Part shown: positions 44,839 through 53,457 of the stretch, piece by piece
Layout of the letters: every line of letters begins with the position of its first letter
Numbering within the stretch: position 1 is the stretch's first letter
Assembly: GCA_022823225.1 (NCBI GenBank)
Contig: JAJDXM010000032.1
Span: 24,829-88,828, forward strand
DNA length: 64,000 bases
DNA from: Gemmatimonadota bacterium
GTDB lineage: Bacteria; Gemmatimonadota; Gemmatimonadetes; Longimicrobiales; Gaopeijiaceae
Reading direction: 5' to 3'
Notes under the pieces: generated by a model
Databases searched by the model: none
The model's input: the letters and a program-made list of their open reading frames with translations, nothing else
What the model was told of the DNA's origin: nothing
Program-made: the position numbers and the translations under genes

Positions 44839-46596
44839 ATGCCGAACGCCCTCCTCCTCTACCCGGAGCATCCGCCCACCTACTGGGGCAACAACTACGC
44901 CCTGGACCTGCTGGGCATCAAGGCGGCATTCCCCCCACTCGGCCTGCTCACCCTCGCCGCGATGTTCCCGTCCCGGTACAACCTGCGCGTGGTCGATCTC
45001 AACGTGACCCCGCTCGAAGACGACGACCTGGAGTGGGCGGATCTGGCCTTTACGTCGACGATGATTCCGCAGCGCCCCTCGCTCGAGCAGGTCGTTGAGC
45101 GGTGCAACCGCGCCAGGGTTCCCGTCGTCGCCGGCGGCCCGCATCCCACGACGTTTCACGAAGAGATGGAGGGCATCGACCATTTCGTGCTCGACGAGGT
45201 GGAGGAGACCTTCGAGACCTTTCTGCACGACCTGGAAAACGGCACTGCGAAGGCCGTCTATCGCTCCCCGCGCAAGCCCGACGTGACCCTGTCCCCGGTC
45301 CCCCGCTTCGATCTCATCGACATGAACGAGTATCACTCGATGTGCCTGCAGTTCTCGCGGGGATGCCCGTTCGACTGCGAGTTCTGCGACATCACGAAGC
45401 TGTACGGCCGCGTGTCGCGAACGAAATCGCCGGAGCAGATGGTGGCCGAGTTCGACCACCTGTACGAGCTGGGCTGGCGGGGACCGCTGTTCCTTGTCGA
45501 CGACAACTTCATCGGCAACAAGCGCGAAGTCTCGAGGCTCCTCCCCGTGATCGCCGAATGGCAGAAGGAGCGCGGCCATCCCTATGCGCTCTTCACCGAG
45601 GCGAGCGTCAATCTCGTTCGGATGAACGACTTGATGGACGTAATGATAGAAGCCGGCTTCGACGCGGTCTTCCTGGGCATCGAAACGCCCAACCCGAAGG
45701 CCCTCAAGAAGATGAAGAAGCCCCAGAACCTCGACATGCGCGACGATAACTACCTGTTCACGTCCGTCCGCAAGATTCAGCAGAAGGGAATGATGGTCCT
45801 CGGCGGCTTCATCCTGGGCCTCGACGACGACGACGACAACGCATTCGATGCACAGATCGAATTCATTCAGGAGGCCGGGATTCCGATCGCGCTGGTAGGG
45901 TTGCTGACCGCACTCAAGGGAACGAACCTGTGGACCCGGCTGGAGCGCGAGAACCGTTTGCTGGACAAACCGGTCGAGATCGACGCCACCGCCCTGAACT
46001 TCAAGCCGCAGATGGACCCCGGAGAGCTGGTGGAAGGGTACCTGCGGGTCGTCGGAACCATCTACGATTCGACGCTGGAAAACTACTTCGACCGCTGCCT
46101 GACCCTGCTGGACAACCTCAATCCGGTACCGCACATCTACAAACCGGCGAGCAAGCACCTGCTCTATTTGAGCATCATGGGGATTCGGCGGCGCCTTACG
46201 CCGGACCAGTTGCCGGTGTTCTCACGCTACGTGGCCAAAGTCTCCAGGGATCATCCGCGATTGTTACCGCTGGCAATCCGCCTGGCCGCCATGGGCTATC
46301 ACTGCGAGAAGCTCACACGCCAGCAGACGGTTCTCCGGGAATTCAAGGCGTCTCTGGATTCGGAGCTGGCGTCGTTCAATGAGGCCAGGTGGGAGGCTGG
46401 TGTGGCGCCGGGAGAGGCAGACAGGTTCGGACAGGAGGCGCTGCAGCGTGCGAAGGCGCGCCAGCGTGCAATCCCGGAGGAATTCCGTCACGCGGGGGAT
46501 GGGATCGCAGAGGCAATGGAAGCCTTCCGGCACGCGCTGAGTTCGGAGGCTCGGCCGGTGGCGCCGGTCAATCTGCCTGTCGCGGGGAGTTCCTGA
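44839..46596 (+). CDS. Cobalamin-binding-type radical SAM protein (DUF4070 group, methylase-like)
   Basis: 585 residues, 24 bases after the previous gene. Residues 1-140 form a B12-binding-like Rossmann domain (YPEHPPTYWGNN..., VPVVAGGPHPT), without the D-x-H-x-x-G motif. The radical SAM cluster motif is C176-x3-C180-x2-C183 in FSRGCPFDCEFCDI, followed by FLVDDNFIGN and FLGIETPNPKAL. The C-terminal part matches DUF4070. The same architecture occurs in the hopanoid methylases HpnP and HpnR. A C-methylation of the PKS product at an unactivated carbon is the natural proposal. Proteins of this group also do ring-forming or unknown chemistry, so methylation is inference. Confidence 0.85.
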   Translation: MPNALLLYPEHPPTYWGNNYALDLLGIKAAFPPLGLLTLAAMFPSRYNLRVVDLNVTPLEDDDLEWADLAFTSTMIPQRPSLEQVVERCNRARVPVVAGGPHPTTFHEEMEGIDHFVLDEVEETFETFLHDLENGTAKAVYRSPRKPDVTLSPVPRFDLIDMNEYHSMCLQFSRGCPFDCEFCDITKLYGRVSRTKSPEQMVAEFDHLYELGWRGPLFLVDDNFIGNKREVSRLLPVIAEWQKERGHPYALFTEASVNLVRMNDLMDVMIEAGFDAVFLGIETPNPKALKKMKKPQNLDMRDDNYLFTSVRKIQQKGMMVLGGFILGLDDDDDNAFDAQIEFIQEAGIPIALVGLLTALKGTNLWTRLERENRLLDKPVEIDATALNFKPQMDPGELVEGYLRVVGTIYDSTLENYFDRCLTLLDNLNPVPHIYKPASKHLLYLSIMGIRRRLTPDQLPVFSRYVAKVSRDHPRLLPLAIRLAAMGYHCEKLTRQQTVLREFKASLDSELASFNEARWEAGVAPGEADRFGQEALQRAKARQRAIPEEFRHAGDGIAEAMEAFRHALSSEARPVAPVNLPVAGSS

Positions 46597-46634
46597 ATCG
46601 CCAGGTTTTTGCGGCGCCCCAGCCCGGTTCCCCC

Positions 46635-48275
46635 CTACCCGACCTCCGGCCTCCGCAAATGCCAGTCGGTCCCCATCTGGTACGCATGCGCCACGCTCAG
46701 GATCTTGTCGTCGGCGAAGAGGTCCCCGATCAGGGTGGTCGTGAGCGGCATCTCGGTCGGGCTGTCCGAATCCGGGTTGCGCACGCCGAAGTCGTAGGGG
46801 ACGACCGCCGCCGGGTGGCCCGTCTGGTTGGTGAGGCCGACCTGCCCCGACCCGCTCACGAACATGTCGAAGTCCTGCATGACCTCGGCCATCTCCTTCA
46901 TGAGGATGAGGCGGCGGCGCTGCGACTGCACGAAGTCGAGGGCGGGAACGGTCCGGCTGCCCCGGAACCGGCCGCGGCGGCGGCGCTCGGCCTCGGGCGC
47001 GTCCTCGGGGATCTCGGGCAGCTCACCGCCGGGCGCGACGTGGAAGTCGAAGGCCGCGGCGGACTCGACGCCGAGCGCGTTGGAGCGCCCTGACGGGATG
47101 TCGGGCATCGGTTGCGGGTCGGCGCCGAGCTCGCCGAGCGCTTCGACGAAGGTCTCGGGCGCGTCCTCCGTATAGCCGATCCTCATGGCCGACAGGTCTG
47201 GATCGGGGTCGAAGCCGAAGGGGGCGGTGAGCGACGCCGGGTCCTTCTCGTCGGCGCCGTGGATGGCGTTGAAAACGAGCGCGCAGTCGAGCGCGCTGCG
47301 GCACATCGGCCCGGTCTTGTCCATGCTCCACGACAGGACCATCCCGCCGTACCGGCTGACGCGGCCGAAGGTGGGCCGGAGCGCGGTGAGCCCGCAGCGG
47401 CGCGCGGGCGACACGATGGACCCCTGGGTCTCGGTGCCGATCGCGAATGCGACGCACCCGCCCGCCGTAGCCGAACCGGGACCGGCCGACGACCCGCTCG
47501 ACCCCTCGTCCACGTTCCAGGGGTTGCGGGTCCGGCCGCGATACCACTGGTCGCCCCGCGCGAATTCGCCGGTCGCGAGCTTGGCCGCCAGCACCGCGCC
47601 CGCTTCCCGCAGCCGCACCACGACCTGCGAATCGTACCGGGTGAACTGGTTGCTGAAGTCGGCGGCGCCCCACGTCGTGCGGGTCCCCGCGACCGCGAAC
47701 AGGTCCTTCACGCCGTATGGGATGCCGTGCAGGGGTCCGCGCCAGTCCCCCGCGGCGATCTCCAGATCGGCCTGGCGCGCTTCCTCCCGGGCGCGGCCTT
47801 CCAGGATGGTCACCGCGCAGAGGAGAACGGGATCGAGCCGCTTGAGGCGCTCGAGGTAGACCTCGGTGAGCTCGGAAGACGTGATGTCACGCGCGCGGAT
47901 CAGCGCCGCGAGGCGGTGTACCGGCTGGAATGCAAGGTCCTCTTCGCTGGTCGGGACGGGTCCGCTCCAGCGCTCGATGTCGATGGCCGTGCGCTCGAAG
48001 GGATTGCCGCCGCTCTCGTGCCACAGCTTCTCCATGAGCGAGCCGGTCCCGCCCGGGTAGGCCTGGAACTGGAGCGCGGGGGGCTCCCCGTTCCCGAGGG
48101 GGACGGGGGGCGGGGGCTCCTGCTGCTGGGGTGGCTGGACGGGGGCTGCGGCCGGGGCCGCGCCGGCCAGGGATGACTCGAAGCCGCCCAATGTGCCCGG
48201 CTTCAGCGTGCCCGCGGCGGCAGCCGCTGCCGCAGTCGTCACAAAGCGTCGCCGATCGATTCGTCGTTTGCTCAT
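46635..48275 (-). CDS. Amidase-signature hydrolase with Tat signal
   Basis: 546 residues from ATG 48275 (AAGGGGACTG before it). The N-terminus SKRRIDRRRFVTTAAAAAAA is twin-arginine; a Pro/Gln-rich linker follows. The amidase-signature triad is intact: Lys in GIPYGVKDLFAVAG, cis-Ser in EGSSGSSAGPGSA, nucleophile Ser in GTETQGSIVSP. The family hydrolyses amides such as peptide amides and acyl amides. Export of an amidase-signature enzyme in folded form by Tat is uncommon but seen in this phylum. It is convergent with the PKS cluster end (38 bases apart); no functional link is visible. Confidence 0.9.
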   Translation of the reverse strand: MSKRRIDRRRFVTTAAAAAAAGTLKPGTLGGFESSLAGAAPAAAPVQPPQQQEPPPPVPLGNGEPPALQFQAYPGGTGSLMEKLWHESGGNPFERTAIDIERWSGPVPTSEEDLAFQPVHRLAALIRARDITSSELTEVYLERLKRLDPVLLCAVTILEGRAREEARQADLEIAAGDWRGPLHGIPYGVKDLFAVAGTRTTWGAADFSNQFTRYDSQVVVRLREAGAVLAAKLATGEFARGDQWYRGRTRNPWNVDEGSSGSSAGPGSATAGGCVAFAIGTETQGSIVSPARRCGLTALRPTFGRVSRYGGMVLSWSMDKTGPMCRSALDCALVFNAIHGADEKDPASLTAPFGFDPDPDLSAMRIGYTEDAPETFVEALGELGADPQPMPDIPSGRSNALGVESAAAFDFHVAPGGELPEIPEDAPEAERRRRGRFRGSRTVPALDFVQSQRRRLILMKEMAEVMQDFDMFVSGSGQVGLTNQTGHPAAVVPYDFGVRNPDSDSPTEMPLTTTLIGDLFADDKILSVAHAYQMGTDWHLRRPEVG

Positions 48276-48501
48276 CCGGTCAGTCCCCTTCGGCCATGGC
48301 ACGGCCCGCGCGTGCGAGAAGTCGCCACGATGAAGTCGCGGAAATACCGCCTTCACCGTGAAACGGTTGTCATGCCGTTATATCCCTTCCCAATCCTCCA
48401 GACAAGGGGCCGAATCGAAGGGACGCTGGCGGGTGGCAAGACCGACCCGCAGCCCGTGGACACTGCTGACGTCAGCACCGAGGGCGGCGAAGACGCCGGA
48501 A

Positions 48502-49728
48502 TCACTTCCTGAATCTGTAGACCTGGACCGTCCGAAGCCCGGTTTCCGCGGGCCTCGTCGCGGCGACCAGAGAGCCGTCACCAAAGGCCATAACCTGGAA
48601 ACCAGGATATTTCTCCGGGACATGGAGACGTGCCACCAGCTCTCCCGCCGGGGTGAACACAAGCCACTCGAGGCCGCGGACCGGCCGGCCATCGAGAAGG
48701 AAGGCGCTTTCCACGTAGATCAGCCCGTCGGTACCCACCTTGAGCCCCGGGGCGGCGGGGAAACGGTCCACTGCGTTCACGGAACCAACTATTTCCGGCG
48801 GAAGGGACCGGTCCCCCGTCTCCCACTCGACCTTCAGCACGATGTGCCCCGACCGATGGACGGCAAACAGTTCGGGTTTCTCCGTGGGGATGATCCAGAC
48901 CGTATCGCCGGACACCGCTGCCGCGAAGTGGGGCATATGTGCCCCCCGCATCTCGTATCCGCTGTTGGGATCTCTCGGAATCGCGGTTGTGAACAGGATC
49001 TCCTCCGGCTGCGCGACCGCCGGGTCTTCCCCGGCCTCCAACGGGAAGGCAATCATCGTCCGGTAGACGATCGTCGTGTCCGTCGCCCCCGATCGAGCCA
49101 TCACGACCAGCGACCGGTCCGGGAAGACTCCGAGAAACGGTCCCCGCACGTTGCTGTAGGATGGCGGCCGGATGAACTGGCCGTTCCGGTATACCTGCCA
49201 GACATCAGCCGCCCCGATCCTCGGGCTCAGCGCCGGCTGGTTGTTTCCCATCAGGATCAGGTCCCCGTCGTGCAACGCCAGCTGGGTATCGACCCAGTTG
49301 AGAGATCGACCATCCTCTTCCCTCGGAGCGGCTAAACGGGTTCGTTGACCGGCTGCGGGATCCAGGATGTGCAGCAGAAGCGTATCCGCCCCAGTGAGGT
49401 GACCGATGGAATAGAGCAGGACGATTCGTCCATCCGGCAGGAAAGTCGCCCTCCTCGCGTGTCGTTGCGCACTTCCCGTCTGGCTCTCCACCGTATCCGG
49501 CACCAATTCGAATACAGGCGCCTCTTCAGCACTCCACCGGGTCGCCGACTCCAGGCTCTCACGGTCCCAAGACCGCACCTCGCTTGCTTGGGGTGTCCCG
49601 TCCCAGCCGAGCGGCACCTCGCCAACCTGCGAGCTGCGCCCCTCGCACGCGAGGGAGAACAGCAGGGATCCGCAGGCCACTGCAGCGGCTATTCGAACAA
49701 GCACAGTCCTCAACCCCTCTCGTCTCAT
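48502..49728 (-). CDS. Propeller-like lipoprotein (6-bladed beta-propeller)
   Basis: 408 residues from ATG 49728; an upstream ATG in the same frame lies in the hairpin. Signal MRREGLRTVLVRIAAAVACG and LLFSLACEG contain a lipobox. Repeat strands such as RATFLPDGRIVLLYS, LHDGDLILMGNN and AFGDGSLVAATRP indicate a propeller, though the G-x-G-E-G-P loop is lost. It lies downstream of two exported proteins in the same direction, separated from them by a 17-bp inverted repeat, so expression relative to the operon is probably tuned. Base composition is lower in GC than the amidase gene. Confidence 0.7.
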   Translation of the reverse strand: MRREGLRTVLVRIAAAVACGSLLFSLACEGRSSQVGEVPLGWDGTPQASEVRSWDRESLESATRWSAEEAPVFELVPDTVESQTGSAQRHARRATFLPDGRIVLLYSIGHLTGADTLLLHILDPAAGQRTRLAAPREEDGRSLNWVDTQLALHDGDLILMGNNQPALSPRIGAADVWQVYRNGQFIRPPSYSNVRGPFLGVFPDRSLVVMARSGATDTTIVYRTMIAFPLEAGEDPAVAQPEEILFTTAIPRDPNSGYEMRGAHMPHFAAAVSGDTVWIIPTEKPELFAVHRSGHIVLKVEWETGDRSLPPEIVGSVNAVDRFPAAPGLKVGTDGLIYVESAFLLDGRPVRGLEWLVFTPAGELVARLHVPEKYPGFQVMAFGDGSLVAATRPAETGLRTVQVYRFRK

Positions 49729-49731
49729 CGC

Positions 49732-49793
49732 CCAGACAGCCCGTGGACGAGGCCGCGTCGAATGCCGCGCCATTCTGTCCACGGGCTGTCTGG
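49732..49793 (-). repeat. Perfect 17-bp inverted repeat (hairpin) between operon genes
   Basis: CCAGACAGCCCGTGGAC at 49732-49748 is repeated inverted and exactly at 49777-49793, with a 28-base loop. It starts three bases upstream of the downstream gene's ATG and ends within the stop region of the upstream gene. The stem would be very stable in RNA. It could be a terminator/processing hairpin, a small mobile repeat (REP/MITE-like) or a protein site; no T-run follows, so a classical terminator is unlikely. Confidence 0.75.
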
Positions 49794-49799
49794 CCCAGG

Positions 49800-50978
49800 T
49801 TATTCTCGAGCGACCAGTGCCAGCTCCACGATCTCCACGTAGGGCAGACCGGCCTCGTTTTCCTTGTAGCGATACCCCCTGAGCGAGCCGCGGAACATGC
49901 CCAGCGGCAGGAAGTCACGCGCTTCCGACGTTACGTACCGATCGGAAGCCAGGAGCGTCCCCGATCGGGTATCGATCACCTCGAGGACGAGTTCCGTCAT
50001 CGCTTCCATCCGCTCGTGCTCTCGGTCCACCGCGCGCAGATCGACGGGCCCCCTTCCCCTCACCCTCCTCTCCTGTTCCCTCACGTACTCCTCGGTGGGG
50101 CGCCAGACGACGACATAGAGAAGTCCGCCCCGGTCAACATGCACTTGCGTGACTCGGGGAGCATGCTCGATCGGCCCGTCCCACCGGTACCACGCAACGT
50201 CGCGCCGCAGCGTCCGGCGCAATGTCCCGTCAAGTCCCCACTCCTCCAGAACGTAGGGGACGTTCGCAACTCCCTGCTCCGGACCCGCCCAGAAGCTACT
50301 GCCACCGGCGTGCGAAATCGGTCGCCCGCTACGGTTGGACGATCGGCCTTCCACCGGTCCGAACCGGCTTGCAAGGGCGCCCGTCGAGTCGGCAACCCGA
50401 AAATAGTACCCCGGAGACACCAGACCGTCGCTGGTCAGGGCCGACCCGTCGTCCAGAATGACGGTCGTCCACGTCAGTCCGCCCATGACGCCGGACCCGA
50501 CGCGCCGCAGGAACTCCTGCTCTGGAGAGAAGACCGACCAGCGATAGCTGCCGTCCCGGACATGCAGGTTGTCCCGGCCGTCGATGAACAGGTCCAGTCC
50601 CCCCCGCGCGCTCAGCTCGCCGGGCCCGTCACCCTCCCCTCCGAATGAGGAGAGATACCGCCCCCTCGAGTCCCACACACTGATTACAGCGCTCCACCCA
50701 GGTGCATTCCCGGAGTAGTAGCGGCCGTTGGAGTCCACGACGACGGTCAGGCCCGGATCCGGCCGTTCGCCGTCGGCCGCCGCTTCCAGCCGAATCCCGG
50801 TCTCGCGGAACTCGATTCGGCATGGCGGGTTTCGATCGCCGATCACCATCACACGGCCCGAAACAACGGGCCGCCCCGGGTCTGCCGGGCAGGGCGATGG
50901 ACGGGCCTGCGACGCGTATCCGGACTCCGCGATCACGAGGCACCAGCTGAAGACGAGCGTCGCGGTCAGATACCTCAT
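49800..50978 (-). CDS. 6-bladed beta-propeller protein
   Basis: 392 residues from ATG 50978, overlapping the upstream stop (ATGA). The signal LTATLVFSWCLVIAESGYAS ends before QARPSP, a non-lipoprotein type. Propeller features are VVVDSNGRYYSGN, ISVWDSRGRYLSSF, and the diagnostic GGEGDGPGEL loop near residue 115. YVVVWRPTEEY and a charged C-terminal region follow. A hypothetical exported receptor or scaffold; its operon partners are a small exported Cys-containing protein and a propeller lipoprotein. Confidence 0.8.
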   Translation of the reverse strand: MRYLTATLVFSWCLVIAESGYASQARPSPCPADPGRPVVSGRVMVIGDRNPPCRIEFRETGIRLEAAADGERPDPGLTVVVDSNGRYYSGNAPGWSAVISVWDSRGRYLSSFGGEGDGPGELSARGGLDLFIDGRDNLHVRDGSYRWSVFSPEQEFLRRVGSGVMGGLTWTTVILDDGSALTSDGLVSPGYYFRVADSTGALASRFGPVEGRSSNRSGRPISHAGGSSFWAGPEQGVANVPYVLEEWGLDGTLRRTLRRDVAWYRWDGPIEHAPRVTQVHVDRGGLLYVVVWRPTEEYVREQERRVRGRGPVDLRAVDREHERMEAMTELVLEVIDTRSGTLLASDRYVTSEARDFLPLGMFRGSLRGYRYKENEAGLPYVEIVELALVARE

Positions 50979-51304
50979 TGCCAGAACTGACACGGTACGT
51001 GCATCTCCAGGGTCCGGCCGTCCATGATACTCTCCTCGCCCGTCCCAAATGCGTCCACGGTCCGAACGGGCTTCCACCACCGGTTGTCTTCGTGCGGATT
51101 GAAATAGGGCGACGATGGAACGTGGTACTTCTCCGACCACAGGCCGAACCACCGCAGCAGTTTCCAGTCCTCAAAGGGAATGCACTCTTCTGCCGCAGAC
51201 CCGCCTGCCGGGGCAATTGTAGCATTGGTTGCTCCGCCGGCGGAAACCAGCACGAGCACGGACACTGCAATGGAACCTGAAACCTTCACGACATTCCTTG
51301 TCAT
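50975..51304 (-). CDS. Small exported protein (109 residues)
   Basis: ATG 51304 with a strong ribosome site AAGGAGA seven bases before. Signal peptide SGSIAVSVLVLVSAGGATNA, then a short mature part with CIPFEDWKLLRWFGLWSEKY and a second Cys in HVPCQFWQ at the end. The two cysteines could form a disulfide in the periplasm. No family is recognised. It is the first gene of an operon with two propeller proteins, under a perfect consensus promoter, so it is likely produced at high level. Confidence 0.65.
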   Translation of the reverse strand: MTRNVVKVSGSIAVSVLVLVSAGGATNATIAPAGGSAAEECIPFEDWKLLRWFGLWSEKYHVPSSPYFNPHEDNRWWKPVRTVDAFGTGEESIMDGRTLEMHVPCQFWQ

Positions 51305-51377
51305 TTCGATTCTCCTTCGGTGAATGTTGGCGGCACTCCCAACAGGTCGGGGCGGTGCCGCGTTCAGAATATTGAAC

Positions 51378-51406
51378 ATTATAGCAAAAATCATACTTGC
51401 TGTCAA
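51378..51406 (-). promoter_or_regulatory. Perfect sigma-70 consensus promoter
   Basis: On the minus strand TTGACA (51406-51401) is followed by exactly 17 bases and TATAAT (51383-51378): both hexamers and the spacing are ideal. The start site would be about 51371, leaving a 65-base leader before ATG 51304. A GTTCA/TGAAC inverted repeat (51362-51377) overlaps the predicted start and may be a regulatory site. Confidence 0.8.
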
Positions 51407-51504
51407 GAGCAGAGAGCGGACAAACGCCCCAGCTGGCGTCCTACGAACAGGATCATGGTCATTGCCGGGAACCGACGAACGAAACGGTCCCCCAACCCGG
51501 CGCG

Positions 51505-51795
51505 CTACCCGCCCGACACCGCCTGCATGAACAGGATCGTGTCTCCGTCGGCCACGGGCACGTCCAATCCCTCCAGCCAGCGCGTATTCGTCCCGTTGTG
51601 GAAGCACAGCACATGCCGCCGAAACTCGCCGGCCTCGTTGAAGAGGTGTGGCTTCAGGCGCGGCTCCCGCGCGACGAGATCGTCAAGCACCTCCCGCAGT
51701 GATTCGCCCGACGCGGCCAGCTTGCGTACCCCACCAGTCACCGGCTCAAGAAGCGAAGGCAGCTGCACGGTGACCGAGGGCTTCATACCTCTCAT
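51505..51795 (-). CDS. MoaD/ThiS-like ubiquitin-fold sulfur-carrier-type protein
   Basis: 96 residues; ATG 51795 overlaps the previous stop (ATGA), and MKPS at 51786 is an alternative. The beta-grasp fold is suggested by VTVQLPSLL at the start, LREVLDDLVAREPRLK for the helix and DTILFMQAVSGG at the end. The C-terminal Gly-Gly is the conjugation or thiocarboxylate site of the family. No MoeB/ThiF activator, MoaE or ThiG is nearby. The upstream partner is a BNR-repeat protein, a pairing I have seen elsewhere in bacterial genomes but whose role is unknown to me. Confidence 0.75.
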   Translation of the reverse strand: MRGMKPSVTVQLPSLLEPVTGGVRKLAASGESLREVLDDLVAREPRLKPHLFNEAGEFRRHVLCFHNGTNTRWLEGLDVPVADGDTILFMQAVSGG

Positions 51796-52844
51796 TCGAC
51801 CCACGCCGACACATGCAGGATCCGAGGCAGCATCACCGGGAGATTCTTCCAATTCTCCCCCAGATCCCGGCTGACATGCAGGGTCCCCGATGTCGTACCC
51901 ATGTACACGCCGCCCGGAATGAGGTTGTCGACCGCCATAGCCCCCCGGAGCACCCCGCCGTACGAATGCTCCGACGGCAGCCCCGCCGACGCCGAGTGCC
52001 AACTGTCGCCGCGGTCGGTGCTGCGGAAGACCTGAATCGCGCCCCCCGCGGGCAACCGGTACTGGTCGGCCTCGAGCGGGACCGCGAAGAGATACCGGGT
52101 GGAGTCGTCCATTACGATCGGGAAGCCGAAACCCGACGGGAGTCCGCGCTCGTTCTTCGCCCAGCTCTCCGCCCCGTCACCGCTCCGGTACATGCCCGAG
52201 TGATCCTGCCGGAAGATGCGGTCCGGATCATCCGGATCCTGGGCCATCGCGTGCACGCAGTGCCCGATCTCCTTGAACTCCTCGTCCTCGTGAGCCCAGT
52301 ACACGCCCCGGTTCCTGGGAATCCAGGTGGCCCCACCGTCGTCGGTACGAAACACGCCCACCGCCGAGATCCCACACCACACGCGGTCTGGATTCGTGTG
52401 GTCGAAGAGAACCGCGTGGCAGCACAGCCCCCCCGCCCCCGGCATCCACCCGCCGCGCGTCTCGTGATCGTTCAGCCCCGGGACCGGCTCCCAGCTCCGG
52501 CCACCGTCGCCGCTCGTGAACAGCCCGGCGTCCTGCACGCCCGCGTAGACCGTCCCCCGGTTCTCGCGCAGCGTCCAGATCTGCCGCAGCCGCCGATCGT
52601 CACCATCCGGATACGCCGGCCCATCCGCGACCTGCTCCCACTCCTCCCCATCCTCCGACAGGAAGATCGCCGGCCCGTAGATGTCGCTGGCAACCGCCGC
52701 CATCCACCCGCCGCCGGCCAGCCGCAACCCCGCCGTCACCTTCCATCCCTTGAAGAAGGGCCCCTCGACCGCCCACTCGCGGCGACCCTTGCCCGTCACC
52801 CAGAACCCGCCCTTCGATGTCCCCACCATCAACCGCACGTCCAT
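51792..52844 (-). CDS. BNR/WD40-like repeat protein (sialidase-type propeller)
   Basis: 350 residues, no signal peptide. Repeats with the Asp-box pattern S-x-D-x-G-x-x-W occur at least four times: SEDGEEWEQ, SGDGGRSWEP, TDDGGATWIP, STDRGDSWHS, SRDLGENWKN. GLCCHAVLFDHTNPDRVWCG and MGTTSGTLHVSRD fit the group of photosystem-II-stability-factor-like/YVTN-BNR proteins that resemble sialidases without the full catalytic set. Translationally coupled to the MoaD/ThiS-like gene. Function unknown. Confidence 0.8.
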   Translation of the reverse strand: MDVRLMVGTSKGGFWVTGKGRREWAVEGPFFKGWKVTAGLRLAGGGWMAAVASDIYGPAIFLSEDGEEWEQVADGPAYPDGDDRRLRQIWTLRENRGTVYAGVQDAGLFTSGDGGRSWEPVPGLNDHETRGGWMPGAGGLCCHAVLFDHTNPDRVWCGISAVGVFRTDDGGATWIPRNRGVYWAHEDEEFKEIGHCVHAMAQDPDDPDRIFRQDHSGMYRSGDGAESWAKNERGLPSGFGFPIVMDDSTRYLFAVPLEADQYRLPAGGAIQVFRSTDRGDSWHSASAGLPSEHSYGGVLRGAMAVDNLIPGGVYMGTTSGTLHVSRDLGENWKNLPVMLPRILHVSAWVE

Positions 52845-52920
52845 CTCTGTCCCCGTCTCCTGTTATTCTTCACCTTGAAAAACGCCGCCGTACAATCTCG
52901 CACCCGGACCCGCGGGCGCA

Positions 52921-53382
52921 ATGCACGATAGCCACCCGATCACCGACGCCCGGCCCGCCGCGCCGGACCCCCGCCCCGTCGTCCTCTTCGACGGCCATTG
53001 CAACTTCTGCAACGGCACCGTCCGCTGGACCGCCAGGCGCGACCCACTCGCCCGGCTTCGTTTCGCGCCCCTCCGCTCCGCCGCCGCCCGCCGCACGGTG
53101 GCGCACGCCGATCCCCGCCTCGAAATTGACGCGCTCCCCGACGCGATCGTCCTCGTCGATCAGGCCGGCGTCCACACGGCCTCGACCGCCGTGCTGCGGA
53201 TCGCGCGCCACCTGCGTTTCCCCTACCCGGCTCTGGCTTCCGTCGCCCGGCTCGTTCCCCGCCCCCTCCGCGACGCCGTCTACCGCGCCTTCGCGCGCCG
53301 ACGCTACCGGTGGTTCGGCCGCACCGACGAGTGCCCGCTACCCCCGCCGGGGATCGCGGCGCGGTTTCTGCGCGAGGATTAG
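52921..53382 (+). CDS. DUF393 (thiol-disulfide oxidoreductase DCC family)
   Basis: 153 residues. The DCC signature is clear: PVVLFDGHCNFCNGTVRW (about residues 19-36; D-G-H-C-x-x-C). Later FAPLRSAAARR, DAIVLVDQAGVHTASTAVLRI and YRAFARRRYRWFGRTDECPLP match the family's helical part. The C-x-x-C is thioredoxin-like, but the proteins' actual role is poorly known. Divergent from the BNR gene (76 bases apart). Probably monocistronic. Confidence 0.88.
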   Translation: MHDSHPITDARPAAPDPRPVVLFDGHCNFCNGTVRWTARRDPLARLRFAPLRSAAARRTVAHADPRLEIDALPDAIVLVDQAGVHTASTAVLRIARHLRFPYPALASVARLVPRPLRDAVYRAFARRRYRWFGRTDECPLPPPGIAARFLRED

Positions 53383-53415
53383 CAGTCCGTGGACAATCTC
53401 CGCGTAGCACCGACG

Positions 53416-53457
53416 GAGGCGAGGCGCCGGGCTGGCAGCGCGCGCCTCACGCGCCTC
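53416..53457. terminator. GC-rich hairpin at convergent gene ends
   Basis: AGGCGC (53422-53427) pairs with GCGCCT (53442-53447), and GAGGC (53416-53420) with GCCTC (53453-53457). The repeat lies between the DUF393 stop and the opposing ATPase stop. It lacks a clear T-run, so it is only a possible bidirectional terminator. Confidence 0.3.
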
